Assembly (NCBI RefSeq): GCF_001904745.1
Contig: NZ_MRCD01000012.1
Coordinates: forward strand, 62,001-126,000
Reading direction: 5' to 3'
DNA: 64,000 nucleotides
Source of the DNA: Calothrix sp. HK-06
GTDB taxonomy: Bacteria; Cyanobacteriota; Cyanobacteriia; Cyanobacteriales; Nostocaceae
The notes beneath the pieces were generated by a model. That model worked only from the letters and a program-made list of their open reading frames with translations. It ran no database searches and had not been told where the DNA came from. Below, piece after piece: positions 25,922 through 37,981 of the stretch (position 1 is the stretch's first letter; each line of letters opens with the position of its first letter). A program made the position numbers and the translations under genes.

Positions 25922-27232
25922 ATGGTGCGCAATTCAATAGTAAATCATTCAATATTATCAAAATTTAAACCCCGACAGCTTGTATTACTTGGCATAACTA
26001 CAAGTTTACCCGCAGTTGGTGTATTAGTATCCCAAGTCTTCAATAGCCATGTATTACAAATGGGAGAAAAACAGACGCAGCAAGTTGTAGCGCCTGAAAT
26101 CAAAACGGTGACAGCTTTAGGTAGACTTGAGCCAAGAGGTGAAGTTATCAAGCTTTCGGCGCCTATAGCATCAAGTCAAGGAAGTCGGTTAAAAAAACTG
26201 TTAGTAGAAGAGGGAGATACAGTAAAAGCGGGACAAGTAATTGCAATATTAGATAATAGCGATACACTTAAAGCTGCATATGATAAAGCATCAGAAGCGG
26301 TGCAAGTTTCACGGGCAAATTTAGCCAAGGTTAAAGCAGGTGCGAAAGTTGGAGAGATAGACGCACAGAAAGCCGAAATTGCGCGCGTTCAAGCGCAGTC
26401 GTTGGGTGAAGAAAGGGCGCAACAGGAAACTGTCTTCAGATTAGAGGCACAGTGGGAAGGGGATAAAGCTGCACAACGAGCGACTATTAAAAGACTTGAA
26501 GCTGAGTTGAATAATGCTCAATCAGAATTTCGTCGTTACGAGCAGTTGTACAAAGAAGGCGCCATTTCCCAATCTAATTTTGATAGTAAGCGTTTGAGTA
26601 TAGATACACTTACTCAGCAATTAAGCGAGGCTAGAGCTAATTTTGAACGTACAAATACTACTGGGAACAGACAAATTCAAGAAGCTAAAGCTGTTTTAAG
26701 TCGTATTAAAGCTACTAGTAGCAAGCAAGTAACATCAGCAGAAGCGACGCTGAATAAAATTGCAGAAGTCCGTCCGGTAGATGTTGCCGCAGTTTCTGCC
26801 GAACTTCGACAAGCGATAGCAGCACAGAAAGAAGCAAAAGCAAATTTTGAGCAAGCTTTTGTAAAGGCGCCTATAGATGGAGTTATTTTCAAGATCAATA
26901 CTCGTTCGGGAGAAACAGTATCCAATGATGGCATTGTTGAAATTGGGCAAGTGAATCAAATGATGGTAATTGCTGAAGTGTATCAAAGTAATATCAGTAA
27001 AATTAAACTAGGACAAAAAGTGCGTGTTACTAGTAATTCTCTTAATAGTGAATTACAAGGAAATGTAGAATTGATTGGCTGGCAAGTACGGCGCCAGAAT
27101 ATTATTAATTCTGACCCTAGCGATAATATTGATTCACGTGTTGTCGAAGTTAGAGTAAAACTCGATGAACCATCAAGTCAAAAAGCTGCTAAGTTAACAA
27201 ATCTTCAAGTAAAGGCTGTATTTAAACTATAG
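25922..27232 (+). CDS. devB: DevB-type membrane fusion protein of ABC exporter
   Basis: 436 residues from ATG 25922 with AGAAGGGG upstream; the frame extends back into tetR only by chance. One N-terminal membrane anchor (LVLLGITTSLPAVGVLVSQ), then lipoyl half-domains (VTALGRLEPRGEVIKLSAP; VEEGDTVKAGQVIAILDN), a long Ala/Glu/Lys-rich alpha-hairpin coiled coil (about 120-310) and the second lipoyl half (FVKAPIDGVIFKINTRSGE) with barrel domains. This is the periplasmic adaptor that bridges a DevCA ABC pump to a TolC-like outer-membrane channel. The symbol marks family type; several paralogs are usual in Nostocales. Confidence 0.87.
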   Translation: MVRNSIVNHSILSKFKPRQLVLLGITTSLPAVGVLVSQVFNSHVLQMGEKQTQQVVAPEIKTVTALGRLEPRGEVIKLSAPIASSQGSRLKKLLVEEGDTVKAGQVIAILDNSDTLKAAYDKASEAVQVSRANLAKVKAGAKVGEIDAQKAEIARVQAQSLGEERAQQETVFRLEAQWEGDKAAQRATIKRLEAELNNAQSEFRRYEQLYKEGAISQSNFDSKRLSIDTLTQQLSEARANFERTNTTGNRQIQEAKAVLSRIKATSSKQVTSAEATLNKIAEVRPVDVAAVSAELRQAIAAQKEAKANFEQAFVKAPIDGVIFKINTRSGETVSNDGIVEIGQVNQMMVIAEVYQSNISKIKLGQKVRVTSNSLNSELQGNVELIGWQVRRQNIINSDPSDNIDSRVVEVRVKLDEPSSQKAAKLTNLQVKAVFKL

Positions 27233-27247
27233 ATAATATAAAATATC

Positions 27248-28423
27248 ATGGTAGGCTTTATTCAAGAGTTACAAAGACGTACACCTTTAGGGTGGCTACA
27301 ATTAAACCGTCATAAAGGACGTTTAATTGTCGCAGTTTCAGGAATTGCATTTGCAGATGTTCTCATGTTTATGCAACTTGGCTTTCAAAGTGCGCTTTTT
27401 GATAGTAACACTCGTCTCAACCGCGCGATACTTGCTGATGTTGTTTTAGTTAGTAATCAAGCTAAAAATACCGATAATATATCAACATTTACAAGACGAA
27501 GATTGTTTGATGCATCAGATGTACCTGGGGTAAGGGCCGCAGAACCCATGTATATTAGTACGGTGACATGGAGAAATCCTCAAACGCGCAAAAAAGCAAA
27601 AGTTCAAGCGATTGGTTTTAATCCTGAACGACCTGCTTTGAATATACCTGAAGCTAATGCTCAACTTGATAAAATTCAGTTACCAGATAGCTTTTTATTT
27701 GATAAAGGAGCAAGAGGAGAATATAAACAGGTTTTTGCACAAGTTGAAGCAGGGAAGGAAGTTTCGACAGAAGTAGATAGACGTACTATTACTATAAATG
27801 GTTTATTTAAATTCGGCGCCTCTTTTGCTTCTGATGGATTATTAATTTCTAGCAGCGATAATTATTTAAGATTATTTCCGCGCCAAAAAGCTGGTAGTGT
27901 TAATCTTGGTTTGATTTATATTCAACCAGGATATGAGCCAATTCAAGTTGCAACTGCATTAAAAGCACATCTTCCTAATGATGTAAAAATCATGACTCGT
28001 GATGAGTTTGTGGAATTTGAAGAAGGTTATTTGAAAAGAGAAAGTCCAATTGCTTTTATATTTACCTTTGGTGTAGCAATGGGGTTTTTTATTGGTGTAA
28101 TTATCGTTTATCAAATTCTTTCGACAGATGTCAACTCACATTTGAAAGAATATGCAACTTTTAAAGCAATGGGCTATCCGAATAGTTATTTGCTGGGAGT
28201 GATTTTTGAAGAAGCAATTATTATTGCAGCAATTGGTTATATACCAGGATTTATTATACCTGTTGGACTTTATCAATTAGCGGCAAATGCGACTAATTTA
28301 CCTTTATATATGCCAATCGCACGAGCCATTTTTGTTTTTGTTTTAACTTTGATTATTTGTAGTATTTCTGGAACTATAGCAACCCGTAAGTTACAGTCTG
28401 CTGACCCAGCTGATATGTTTTAA
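27248..28423 (+). CDS. devC: DevC-type ABC exporter permease
   Basis: 391 residues, starting 15 bases after devB. MacB/FtsX-like topology: N-terminal span (RLIVAVSGIAFADVLMFMQLGFQ), a large periplasmic domain (about 45-270) and three C-terminal spans (IAFIFTFGVAMGFFIGVIIVY; YLLGVIFEEAIIIAAIGYIP; AIFVFVLTLIICSISGTIA), ending in the DPADMF signature of DevC proteins. Partner of DevB and DevA; substrate unknown here. Confidence 0.9.
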   Translation: MVGFIQELQRRTPLGWLQLNRHKGRLIVAVSGIAFADVLMFMQLGFQSALFDSNTRLNRAILADVVLVSNQAKNTDNISTFTRRRLFDASDVPGVRAAEPMYISTVTWRNPQTRKKAKVQAIGFNPERPALNIPEANAQLDKIQLPDSFLFDKGARGEYKQVFAQVEAGKEVSTEVDRRTITINGLFKFGASFASDGLLISSSDNYLRLFPRQKAGSVNLGLIYIQPGYEPIQVATALKAHLPNDVKIMTRDEFVEFEEGYLKRESPIAFIFTFGVAMGFFIGVIIVYQILSTDVNSHLKEYATFKAMGYPNSYLLGVIFEEAIIIAAIGYIPGFIIPVGLYQLAANATNLPLYMPIARAIFVFVLTLIICSISGTIATRKLQSADPADMF

Positions 28424-28428
28424 ATATT

Positions 28429-29175
28429 ATGCATACTATTTTTAGCAACGAGTCTGTTATTTCTGTGAAAAATCTTAACCATTACTTTGGTAAAGGACAA
28501 CTTCGCAAGCAAGTTTTATTTGATGTTAATCTAGAAATCAAGGCAGGTGAAATAATCATTATGACTGGCCCTTCTGGTTCTGGTAAAACTACCTTACTAA
28601 CTTTGGTAGGTGGTTTACGTTCTGCTACTGAAGGTAGTTTAAAAGTCTTAGGGAAAGAACTTCGTGGTGCCAATGAGAAACAATTAACCGAGGCAAGACG
28701 AAGTAACGGATATATCTTTCAAGCACATAATTTACACGGTAGTTTAACAGCTTTACAAAATGTGCGGATGGGTTTAGAAGTTCATAAAAAATTCTCTCCA
28801 GAGGCCATGACTGCTCGTTCCAAAGAAATGCTAGAATTTGTTGGTCTAGGGCAACGTGTTAATTATTACCCAGATGATTTATCGGGAGGTCAAAAACAAC
28901 GGGTTGCAATTGCTCGCGCGTTGGTCAGCCAACCGAAAATTGTTCTTGCAGACGAACCAACTGCTGCGTTAGATAAAAAATCTGGACGCGATGTGGTAGA
29001 AATGATGCAACAACTTGCCAAAGAACAAGGTTGCACAATTTTATTAGTAACTCACGATAACCGAATTTTAGATATTGCCGACCGCATCGTGTATATGGAA
29101 GATGGTCGTTTAGTTAGCGATGGTAGCATTAATACTTCTGATGAAGAAGCATCACACAAATTTGTTCATAGTTGA
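28429..29175 (+). CDS. devA: DevA-type ABC exporter ATPase
   Basis: 248 residues, 5 bases after devC. Walker A GPSGSGKTTLL, Q-loop GYIFQAHNLHGSLTALQNV, signature LSGGQKQRVAIARALV, Walker B IVLADEPTAALD and the H-loop VTHD. It belongs to the LolD/MacB/DevA group that powers mechanotransmission pumps. Completes the devB-devC-devA exporter under the divergent TetR regulator. Confidence 0.92.
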   Translation: MHTIFSNESVISVKNLNHYFGKGQLRKQVLFDVNLEIKAGEIIIMTGPSGSGKTTLLTLVGGLRSATEGSLKVLGKELRGANEKQLTEARRSNGYIFQAHNLHGSLTALQNVRMGLEVHKKFSPEAMTARSKEMLEFVGLGQRVNYYPDDLSGGQKQRVAIARALVSQPKIVLADEPTAALDKKSGRDVVEMMQQLAKEQGCTILLVTHDNRILDIADRIVYMEDGRLVSDGSINTSDEEASHKFVHS

Positions 29176-29193
29176 ATAATTGGAGTTCAGGTT

Positions 29194-30756
29194 ATGGAAA
29201 CAGTAACCAAAACCGATGTAATAATAGTTGGCGCTGGTCCAACGGGTCTATCTCTAGCTGTACAATTGATGCATTATGGCATTGACTTTGTAATTTTTGA
29301 TAAAAAAGAAGGTGTCACCGAACTTAGTAAAGCTGTAGTAGTTCACGCGCGCACGCTAGAGATTTACGACCAAGTTAACTTAGCGCAAAAAGCTGTCTCT
29401 GGTGGCGCTCTTGTCCAGAAAGGTGCCTTGATGCACGAGGGTAAAATTAGCGCTCGATTAGATTTTTCTGACTTTGGTGGGCACCTAAGTGCGTTTCCAT
29501 TTTTCCTGATTTTTGAACAAAGCAAAAATGAGCGTCTTCTTTATGAGCATCTTCAGCAAAACGGCAAAGATGTTCATTGGCAGACCGAAATGGAAAGTTT
29601 AACGCAAGATGCAGACGGTGTGAGGGTTGTTCTGAAAGCACCAAGCGAAACCAAGACAGTCGAAGCCCAATATTTAGTAGGCTGTGACGGCGCCAGTAGT
29701 CCAACGCGACATTTTCTCGGTGCAACTTTTGAAGGTTCGACACACCCACGTTTCTTTTATGTTGCAGACGTGGAGATGGAGTTTCAGGTTGATGAGGCTA
29801 CATTTTATGGTGCCTTGGGACATGACTCGTTTGTGCTAATGTTTCCCATGCAAGGCGAGAAGCACTGGAGACTTATTGGTAACTTGCCCGAATATAATGA
29901 TCAAGTTTCACAAGATGTAACTTTTGATGAAGTCGAAAACAAAGTTAAAGCATTAGTGCAGCGTCCACTTGACATCACCAACGTGCGCTGGTTCTCGACC
30001 TACAAAGTACATACTCGTCATGCTGAAAAATTCGATGAAGGCAGATGCTTTCTTGCTGGTGATGCCGCACATATTCATACACCTGCGGGTGGTCAGGGAA
30101 TGAACACGGGTATCCAAGACGCTTATAATTTAGCTTGGAAATTAGCATTTGTTTTAAAAGGTTATGCTACTGCTTCGCTACTTCAAAGTTATAATGAGGA
30201 GCGCTTGGCAAATGCAAAACGACTACTGCATACGACCGACCAGTTTTTTGAAATTGCAGCAGGCGACCAGTGGTATCTTAGATTTTTCCGCGATAATATT
30301 TTGCCTGGTCTTGCTAGTGTTGTCACGAAGTTTGGCGCCGCAAAAGAATTTTTGTTTCCAATGGTTTCTCAAATTGGAATTAACTATCGTGAGAGTTCTT
30401 TAAGCCAACATTATGGCGATAAAGATTTTAAGGTAAAAGCCGGAGATAGAATGCCGTATTTTCTAGTTGACAGCGCGAATGTTTACGATAAACTCCACGC
30501 TCCTAAATTTCACCTGCTTGTTTTCTCAGACGGGGAAAACGGTTATCAAGATTTGAAACTGGAACTTGAAAAAGAATATGGCCATTTAATCGACTTCAAT
30601 GTCATTCCACTTTACCCGCGCGTTGTAGAAATATTTGGTACAAACCAACCTTTTCAGGTGCTGTTAAGACCCGACAACTATATTGCATTTATATCCACAG
30701 AAGTTTCATTAAATGAGCTTAATGTGTATTTTAATGGGTTTGTTGGGCGCTTGTAA
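29194..30756 (+). CDS. FAD-dependent class A monooxygenase (aromatic hydroxylase type)
   Basis: 520 residues, 18 bases after devA, so in the same operon. FAD motifs: VGAGPTGLSLAVQL (residues 11-24), the DG motif VGCDGASSPTRHFLG and the GD motif CFLAGDAAHIHTPAGGQGMN. The C-terminal part resembles the thioredoxin-like tail of phenol/polyketide hydroxylases. Relatives hydroxylate phenols, polyketide aromatics or rifamycins with NAD(P)H and oxygen. Coupling to a TetR-controlled exporter suggests modification plus export of an aromatic compound, either a self-made metabolite or a xenobiotic (inference). Confidence 0.85.
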   Translation: METVTKTDVIIVGAGPTGLSLAVQLMHYGIDFVIFDKKEGVTELSKAVVVHARTLEIYDQVNLAQKAVSGGALVQKGALMHEGKISARLDFSDFGGHLSAFPFFLIFEQSKNERLLYEHLQQNGKDVHWQTEMESLTQDADGVRVVLKAPSETKTVEAQYLVGCDGASSPTRHFLGATFEGSTHPRFFYVADVEMEFQVDEATFYGALGHDSFVLMFPMQGEKHWRLIGNLPEYNDQVSQDVTFDEVENKVKALVQRPLDITNVRWFSTYKVHTRHAEKFDEGRCFLAGDAAHIHTPAGGQGMNTGIQDAYNLAWKLAFVLKGYATASLLQSYNEERLANAKRLLHTTDQFFEIAAGDQWYLRFFRDNILPGLASVVTKFGAAKEFLFPMVSQIGINYRESSLSQHYGDKDFKVKAGDRMPYFLVDSANVYDKLHAPKFHLLVFSDGENGYQDLKLELEKEYGHLIDFNVIPLYPRVVEIFGTNQPFQVLLRPDNYIAFISTEVSLNELNVYFNGFVGRL

Positions 30757-30768
30757 ATACAGAGACTC

Positions 30769-30827
30769 GGTGCGTGACGCTACAAGTCTTGTCGCTACGT
30801 TCAAATTCTTCTAATGCGTCACGCACC
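30769..30827. repeat. hairpin GGTGCGTGACGC ... GCGTCACGCACC
   Basis: Perfect 12-bp arms separated by 35 bases, 13 bases after the monooxygenase stop. It is of the dispersed GTGACGC/GCGTCAC type of cyanobacterial repeats and may attenuate transcription before the methyltransferase. Confidence 0.7.
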
Positions 30828-30902
30828 CTACGTTCTGAATATGCTAATTGCATAATTGCTGTAGAATTAACAAAGCACAAATAATATTTTCTTTTTAATG
30901 AA

Positions 30903-31634
30903 ATGTCTGAAGATAAAGAATTCTATGACATTCCAGAAGTACTAGAGTATTACCTTGCACACCGTCGGCGCCCTGATAATCCGAATGACGCACTCGAACG
31001 TCCGATATTTCTAGAACTTGCAGGCAATTTAATAAATCTAGACATTGTTGATTTAGGGTGTGGGAATGCTGAGTTTAGCTCTTACGCTCTACTTCAAGGC
31101 GCCCGTTCATATGAAGGTATTGAAGCTTCGTCATCTATGCTTGATATTGCTTGCCAAACTCTTGCAGGCACATCTGGGAAAGTTCGCCATCAAAGTATAG
31201 AAACATGGCGGACAAAAGCTGAACAGGTTGATTTGGTATCGTCACGACTTGCGCTTAATTATGTTGAAAACCTTAAACCTGTGTTTCAAGAAATTTACAA
31301 GGTGCTTCGTCCAGGTGGACGAGTTATTATATCAGTCGAGCATCCTGTTATTACATCGAATTTTACAAGTTTATCAGAAGGGCGCCGTAACACGTGGTTA
31401 GTCGATAACTACTTCAATTCAGGTGCCAGAAAACACATGTGGCTTGGCTCAGAAGTTACGAAGTACCACCACACCTTAGAAGAATATTTTAACCTTGTTA
31501 CAGATACTGGCTTTGAGTTAACGTCTGTGCGAGAATCATGCCCTCAGAGAGAAAATTTTTTGAGCGAAGCAGAATATGAACGACGTTTAAGGATTCCACT
31601 GTTTTTGTTTATTGCCGCGCGTAAGCCAAAATAA
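30903..31634 (+). CDS. class I SAM-dependent methyltransferase
   Basis: 243 residues. Motif I VDLGCGNAEFSSYALLQGA, acidic end of beta2 in YEGIEASSSML, motif III region VLRPGGRVIISVEHPV. This small-molecule (UbiE/methyltransf_11-like) group methylates O, N or C atoms of metabolites. It lies 146 bases and one hairpin after the monooxygenase on the same strand, so it could belong to the same pathway. No RBS is conspicuous before ATG 30903. Confidence 0.83.
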   Translation: MSEDKEFYDIPEVLEYYLAHRRRPDNPNDALERPIFLELAGNLINLDIVDLGCGNAEFSSYALLQGARSYEGIEASSSMLDIACQTLAGTSGKVRHQSIETWRTKAEQVDLVSSRLALNYVENLKPVFQEIYKVLRPGGRVIISVEHPVITSNFTSLSEGRRNTWLVDNYFNSGARKHMWLGSEVTKYHHTLEEYFNLVTDTGFELTSVRESCPQRENFLSEAEYERRLRIPLFLFIAARKPK

Positions 31635-31686
31635 ACAATAGCAATGCTGTTCGGTTAATTTAAATCCCCCCAACTTCCAACAAATC

Positions 31687-32166
31687 TTATATTTTGCTTT
31701 CCTCACGCAGTGCGATGATGAGTAATGCTGTGGTCATAAGCGCTGCAACTGTTCTAACATGGTTCCAAAAAGTCCACTTTGTAAGGTAACTAGCCCATAA
31801 ACTGGCGCCTATCTGGCTTTCTGGTTCAACAGAAGCCAGGGCATCGTTCAACGGTACATTAAAAACGATTGTAGTGCCGAATGTGCCAACAAGATAAAGT
31901 AAACTGCCAATAAGTAAGTAGATAGCACCGGGTTGATGCCACTTTAATAATGAAAAAACTAAAAGAAAGACGCAAGCCGCAGACGTTCCTAAGAATACTG
32001 TCATAAACAAAGGATTAATCACTGTAATATTAATAGATTGCATTGCAGCAATACCCTGTGCTGGTGGTCTTTGAGCAAGAGCTTGCATGACGAAAGTTGA
32101 AAAGGCGAAAAAGACTCCGGCTATTAACCCAGACCCTAGTGTCGCGAAAAGCTTTACTAAAAACAT
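31687..32166 (-). CDS. DUF1772 (anthrone oxygenase-like) membrane protein
   Basis: 159 residues from ATG 32166, with AGGAGAAA just upstream; the longer frame to 32211 lacks a site. Four hydrophobic segments (ATLGSGLIAGVFFAFSTFV; PLFMTVFLGTSAACVFLLVF; IYLLIGSLLYLVGTFGTTIVF; VRTVAALMTTALLIIAL) with the family motifs VFFAFSTFVM and FNVPLND and Trp/Asn in WTFWNHVRT. The family includes fungal anthrone oxygenases, but most bacterial members are uncharacterised. Convergent with the methyltransferase. Confidence 0.83.
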   Translation of the reverse strand: MFLVKLFATLGSGLIAGVFFAFSTFVMQALAQRPPAQGIAAMQSINITVINPLFMTVFLGTSAACVFLLVFSLLKWHQPGAIYLLIGSLLYLVGTFGTTIVFNVPLNDALASVEPESQIGASLWASYLTKWTFWNHVRTVAALMTTALLIIALREESKI

Positions 32167-32249
32167 AAAATTTTCTCCTGCTGGCAATATGACACCAGTT
32201 TTATTGTGCAATATTGTTAACCTTTTATCTTTTAGGCGAATATTAGATT

Positions 32250-33353
32250 TTAGATAAATTCACTACCAGGAAGAAAACCAGTTTCTTGAAGCAGGCGCCG
32301 TAATTTTACATGAGGAAGTTTCGTACCTTTATCTTTCATATTATTATTCGCCATTTCAACAAAGAAGTCTTGCATCAGAGTAATGATACTGCGGTATTTA
32401 ACAACGGTAGCAACATAGTATTCATCTAACTTCACAATTCTGTCAGTATATATTTGTTCAATGTTGTCGAGTAATATAGAGCGCAGTTCATAATTTTTTA
32501 AGCCTTCTTTGATGCCATATTTCTCCATTATCCTACGTTTATCGTTCTCTGAGCATGAATCATACGGCGCCCAAATTAGGTGTCCAATATTCCGCATAAC
32601 TTCTCCGTAGTCGTAAAATACGTTTTGCTCAAAAAAAGACTCTTCATCAAGAGTCAACGCAAAACTTTTGTCAAGCACCAAACCAAAATCTGTCAAATAT
32701 GTTCGCTCGCCATCGGTTAGAATGTTTTGAAAATGCGCGTCGAAGTGAATAATTTTCTTAGTCCTCAAAAAATCAATCGTCGCGCGTAAGTCATCTAAAG
32801 ATTTTTGAAGTTTACTAGGGTTTTCTTGCAGCCATTTATCTAGAACATACGGTATATATTCTAAAAATATAACCAACTCATAATTGGCATTGACTCTATC
32901 TAATACATACTTCCGGACGTTTGCATTAACCCACTGTTCCACATCCACATCCGCACGGCGCCCGAAAAAAGGAATAATCCGATAATGGTACATTAGTGGG
33001 AAGGTAGAAATTGCTTCTTCTAATACCCAGTTAGTTGTTTTGATATGGGTAATAAGTTCACGAAAAACTCCAAAACCACTAGAACCAAAACCGTAATTAT
33101 AAGATGTTGGCAGGTTATAAAGGTTTTTGGTGGAAAATAGGTTGTTATATTCAATGTTCGTAACCGGAATACGTTTAACAAAGACTTTAGATTCCCCAAA
33201 AATTATGGTCTGATTCAATCCCCAACCTGAATTTGACTCATTGGACTCAATATTATCAAACAGAGAGCGCAATTGTGCATTATCCAACTGGGCAATTTTT
33301 GAACTAAGTGCAAAGTACTTTTTCCTTCTAAATTCTATATCGTTATTAGCCAT
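32250..33353 (-). CDS. protein-kinase-fold protein, substrate unknown
   Basis: 367 residues. The candidate ATP-binding Lys is in SKVFVKRIPV (near residue 60). The catalytic loop IIHFDAHFQNIL has the HxDxxxxN pattern and is followed by LTDFGLVLD (metal-binding Asp). The kinase fold is therefore complete at motif level but diverged from both classical Ser/Thr kinases and APH enzymes. The last 110 residues are helical. No family was recognised; with rph and APH-like genes beside it, it may phosphorylate either a protein or a small molecule. No clear RBS. Confidence 0.7.
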   Translation of the reverse strand: MANNDIEFRRKKYFALSSKIAQLDNAQLRSLFDNIESNESNSGWGLNQTIIFGESKVFVKRIPVTNIEYNNLFSTKNLYNLPTSYNYGFGSSGFGVFRELITHIKTTNWVLEEAISTFPLMYHYRIIPFFGRRADVDVEQWVNANVRKYVLDRVNANYELVIFLEYIPYVLDKWLQENPSKLQKSLDDLRATIDFLRTKKIIHFDAHFQNILTDGERTYLTDFGLVLDKSFALTLDEESFFEQNVFYDYGEVMRNIGHLIWAPYDSCSENDKRRIMEKYGIKEGLKNYELRSILLDNIEQIYTDRIVKLDEYYVATVVKYRSIITLMQDFFVEMANNNMKDKGTKLPHVKLRRLLQETGFLPGSEFI

Positions 33354-33616
33354 TTTACGAGCGTCCAGAAGTGCCTCATTATATAACAGGGTAACTCAAG
33401 TTTTCGCTCTTCAACTCCTTAAGGCAATCGAAGCTCTCGTTCCAACCTGCAACAACGCCCATATTTTAAAGCTTGCGGCGAACTTAGTGTTCTAATCAAT
33501 TTAAAAGATTTTACGTATAGGGCATACTACAAAATCCTTCATTGGAGGGAGAGAAAATTTTAGAACATGTCCTAATCTAGGTAAGCTGCCTTGCCATAAA
33601 AATTACCAAAGTATGA

Positions 33617-36244
<2,628 letters not shown>

Positions 36245-36364
36245 TATCCTAGTGTGCTATCTAATTCCTATGAAACAATCAAATTCTTGCGGTCAAGTTT
36301 CCAGTCCAGCTACTAAGTAAAAACCTTTTTGTAACTATGCTGCCTTTAAATTACGCTTAAATCA

Positions 36365-37603
36365 TTAAAAAAACCTTTTAACTAAATCGTAAGAGTATTC
36401 AATTACTGCTTCGATATAAGAAAAATTCAACAGTTCACCTACAAAATAGGTGTTATTCATTCCTTGCAAACTTTCTAACCGTTCGTAAAATTTATTTTCT
36501 ATATCTAGAATATCTACATGAGGAAAATACTTCCATTCAGCAGAAACATATTTTTCTTTTATTGTTGCCCCTATTTGATTTAAATCTTCTATCATGATTT
36601 TTTCAATATCCTGTTCTTCTTGGCTATTATTTGCAATTACATAAAAATTATAAAGATTTATATCTGGATACCTGCGATACCAACACATAATATGACCCTG
36701 CTTGTCTGGAGAAAAATTACTAGGCAAATACCCTATGCTTTTTTTAGGCATATTCTCCATAATTAAAGCAAAACTCCAATATTTATTATACTTAATTTTA
36801 GAAAATAATTCCTCTTCATCAAGCGCAGTATCTAAAAAATTTAAAGCATTGTCTAGAGGACAAGCTAGAATCAGTTTGTCTAATTCCAAAACTTCTGTTT
36901 GAGTTTCAACTTCTATTGTTTCATTCCTTTTTATATTATTTATATGCTGTTGATAGCGAACATCAAACTGTTCTGCAATTTTTTTCCAAACATTAGCAGA
37001 CCCTTCTAAAAATATAAAATCAGTTTGTGTTATTACTGCTAGTACAAGAGGTAATTTAAGAAATTTTAAATAATATGCTGTTGATACTTGATCAAAATAT
37101 CCATATCCATAAGCAGCACAAACTGAATTTGAAAATTTTTCAAATAAGTCTAAATTATTCTGTTTACAAAAGCCCTCGAAAGATTGAATTAGCTCATCAT
37201 TGATATTTTTAAAGCCTGGTTGAAAGATTTTTCTATACTTAAACTGTAAATATGGTAACTTCACAAATACTTGCCAGAAAAATTGAATTTGTTCTAATTT
37301 ACCTATTAGCTCTATTTGCTCTCCACTACTATTAAAAAAAGCTCTGTCTTTAGTAAGTGGCGCCACCTTTAATCCTAAGTCACTAATAATATTAAGAGTT
37401 TTTCGAGAACAATAAGGAATAACTACTGCTCCAAGCTCAAAATTACGACCTTGATAGTCAAAACTATGACACTTGCCACCTGCGTATACTTCTTTTTCTA
37501 GTAAGGTAATATTTTTATAGCCTTTTTTTCTGAGAGCTAAAGCTGCACTAAGTCCTGCGGCGCCAGCACCAATAATGCCAATTCTCGTATTATTACTTAA
37601 CAT
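36365..37603 (-). CDS. FAD-dependent amine oxidase / desaturase-like protein
   Basis: 412 residues. N-terminal dinucleotide-binding motif IGIIGAGAAGLSAALALRKKG then LLEKEVYAGGKCHSF, as in amine oxidases, phytoene desaturases and protoporphyrinogen oxidase-like enzymes. The C-terminal FAD contact is in YFVGELLNFSYIEAVIEYS. The middle is diverged and very AT-rich (Lys/Asn/Ile/Phe-rich). Substrate unknown. Convergent with rph. Confidence 0.8.
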   Translation of the reverse strand: MLSNNTRIGIIGAGAAGLSAALALRKKGYKNITLLEKEVYAGGKCHSFDYQGRNFELGAVVIPYCSRKTLNIISDLGLKVAPLTKDRAFFNSSGEQIELIGKLEQIQFFWQVFVKLPYLQFKYRKIFQPGFKNINDELIQSFEGFCKQNNLDLFEKFSNSVCAAYGYGYFDQVSTAYYLKFLKLPLVLAVITQTDFIFLEGSANVWKKIAEQFDVRYQQHINNIKRNETIEVETQTEVLELDKLILACPLDNALNFLDTALDEEELFSKIKYNKYWSFALIMENMPKKSIGYLPSNFSPDKQGHIMCWYRRYPDINLYNFYVIANNSQEEQDIEKIMIEDLNQIGATIKEKYVSAEWKYFPHVDILDIENKFYERLESLQGMNNTYFVGELLNFSYIEAVIEYSYDLVKRFF

Positions 37604-37679
37604 AGTTTAGCAGCAAAAACAACTATAATTATAAATTAAGAACGCCAACTTTAAGACTTTTTGGTAAGTAATCACACAA

Positions 37680-37925
37680 GTGAATATAATTAGGATTATC
37701 AGTCAATTTCATTTTAGCCATTTATTCAAACAATCTCTTGGCACAACTCCCTATCAATATTTGCTTCAACAACGGGTAGAACGCGCGAAGCAATTATTGA
37801 AACAAAATAATCACTCGATTATGGAAATAGCTTTTTTATGTGGTTTTAATAGTCATAGCTACTTGAGTAAACAGTTTCGGCAACTCGCAGGCATGACACC
37901 AAAAGCTTATAGAACGTTAAAATAA
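37680..37925 (+). pseudogene. AraC-family regulator, DNA-binding domain remnant
   Basis: 81 codons from a GTG. FSHLFKQSLGTTPYQYLL and ERAKQLLKQNNHSIMEIAFL with CGFNSHSYLSKQFRQLAG are the two helix-turn-helix units of AraC proteins. The N-terminal sensor domain and the first helix are missing. It may be a remnant or, less likely, a stand-alone small regulator. Confidence 0.65.
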
Positions 37926-37981
37926 GCTAGCTACCATAGTAAACACTGATATAACTTTAATTACCAACTATAATCACAAAG

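Noticed and set aside
25922..29175. Identification as the heterocyst glycolipid exporter itself
   Set aside because: Family match is clear, but the TetR regulator and downstream monooxygenase differ from the heterocyst locus; several DevBCA paralogs are normal in this group.
33466..33485. GCTTGCGGC match resembling the rifamycin-associated element upstream of rph genes
   Set aside because: Only nine bases match and the dyad is incomplete; it lies in a short open stretch (HILKLAANLVF) and may be chance.
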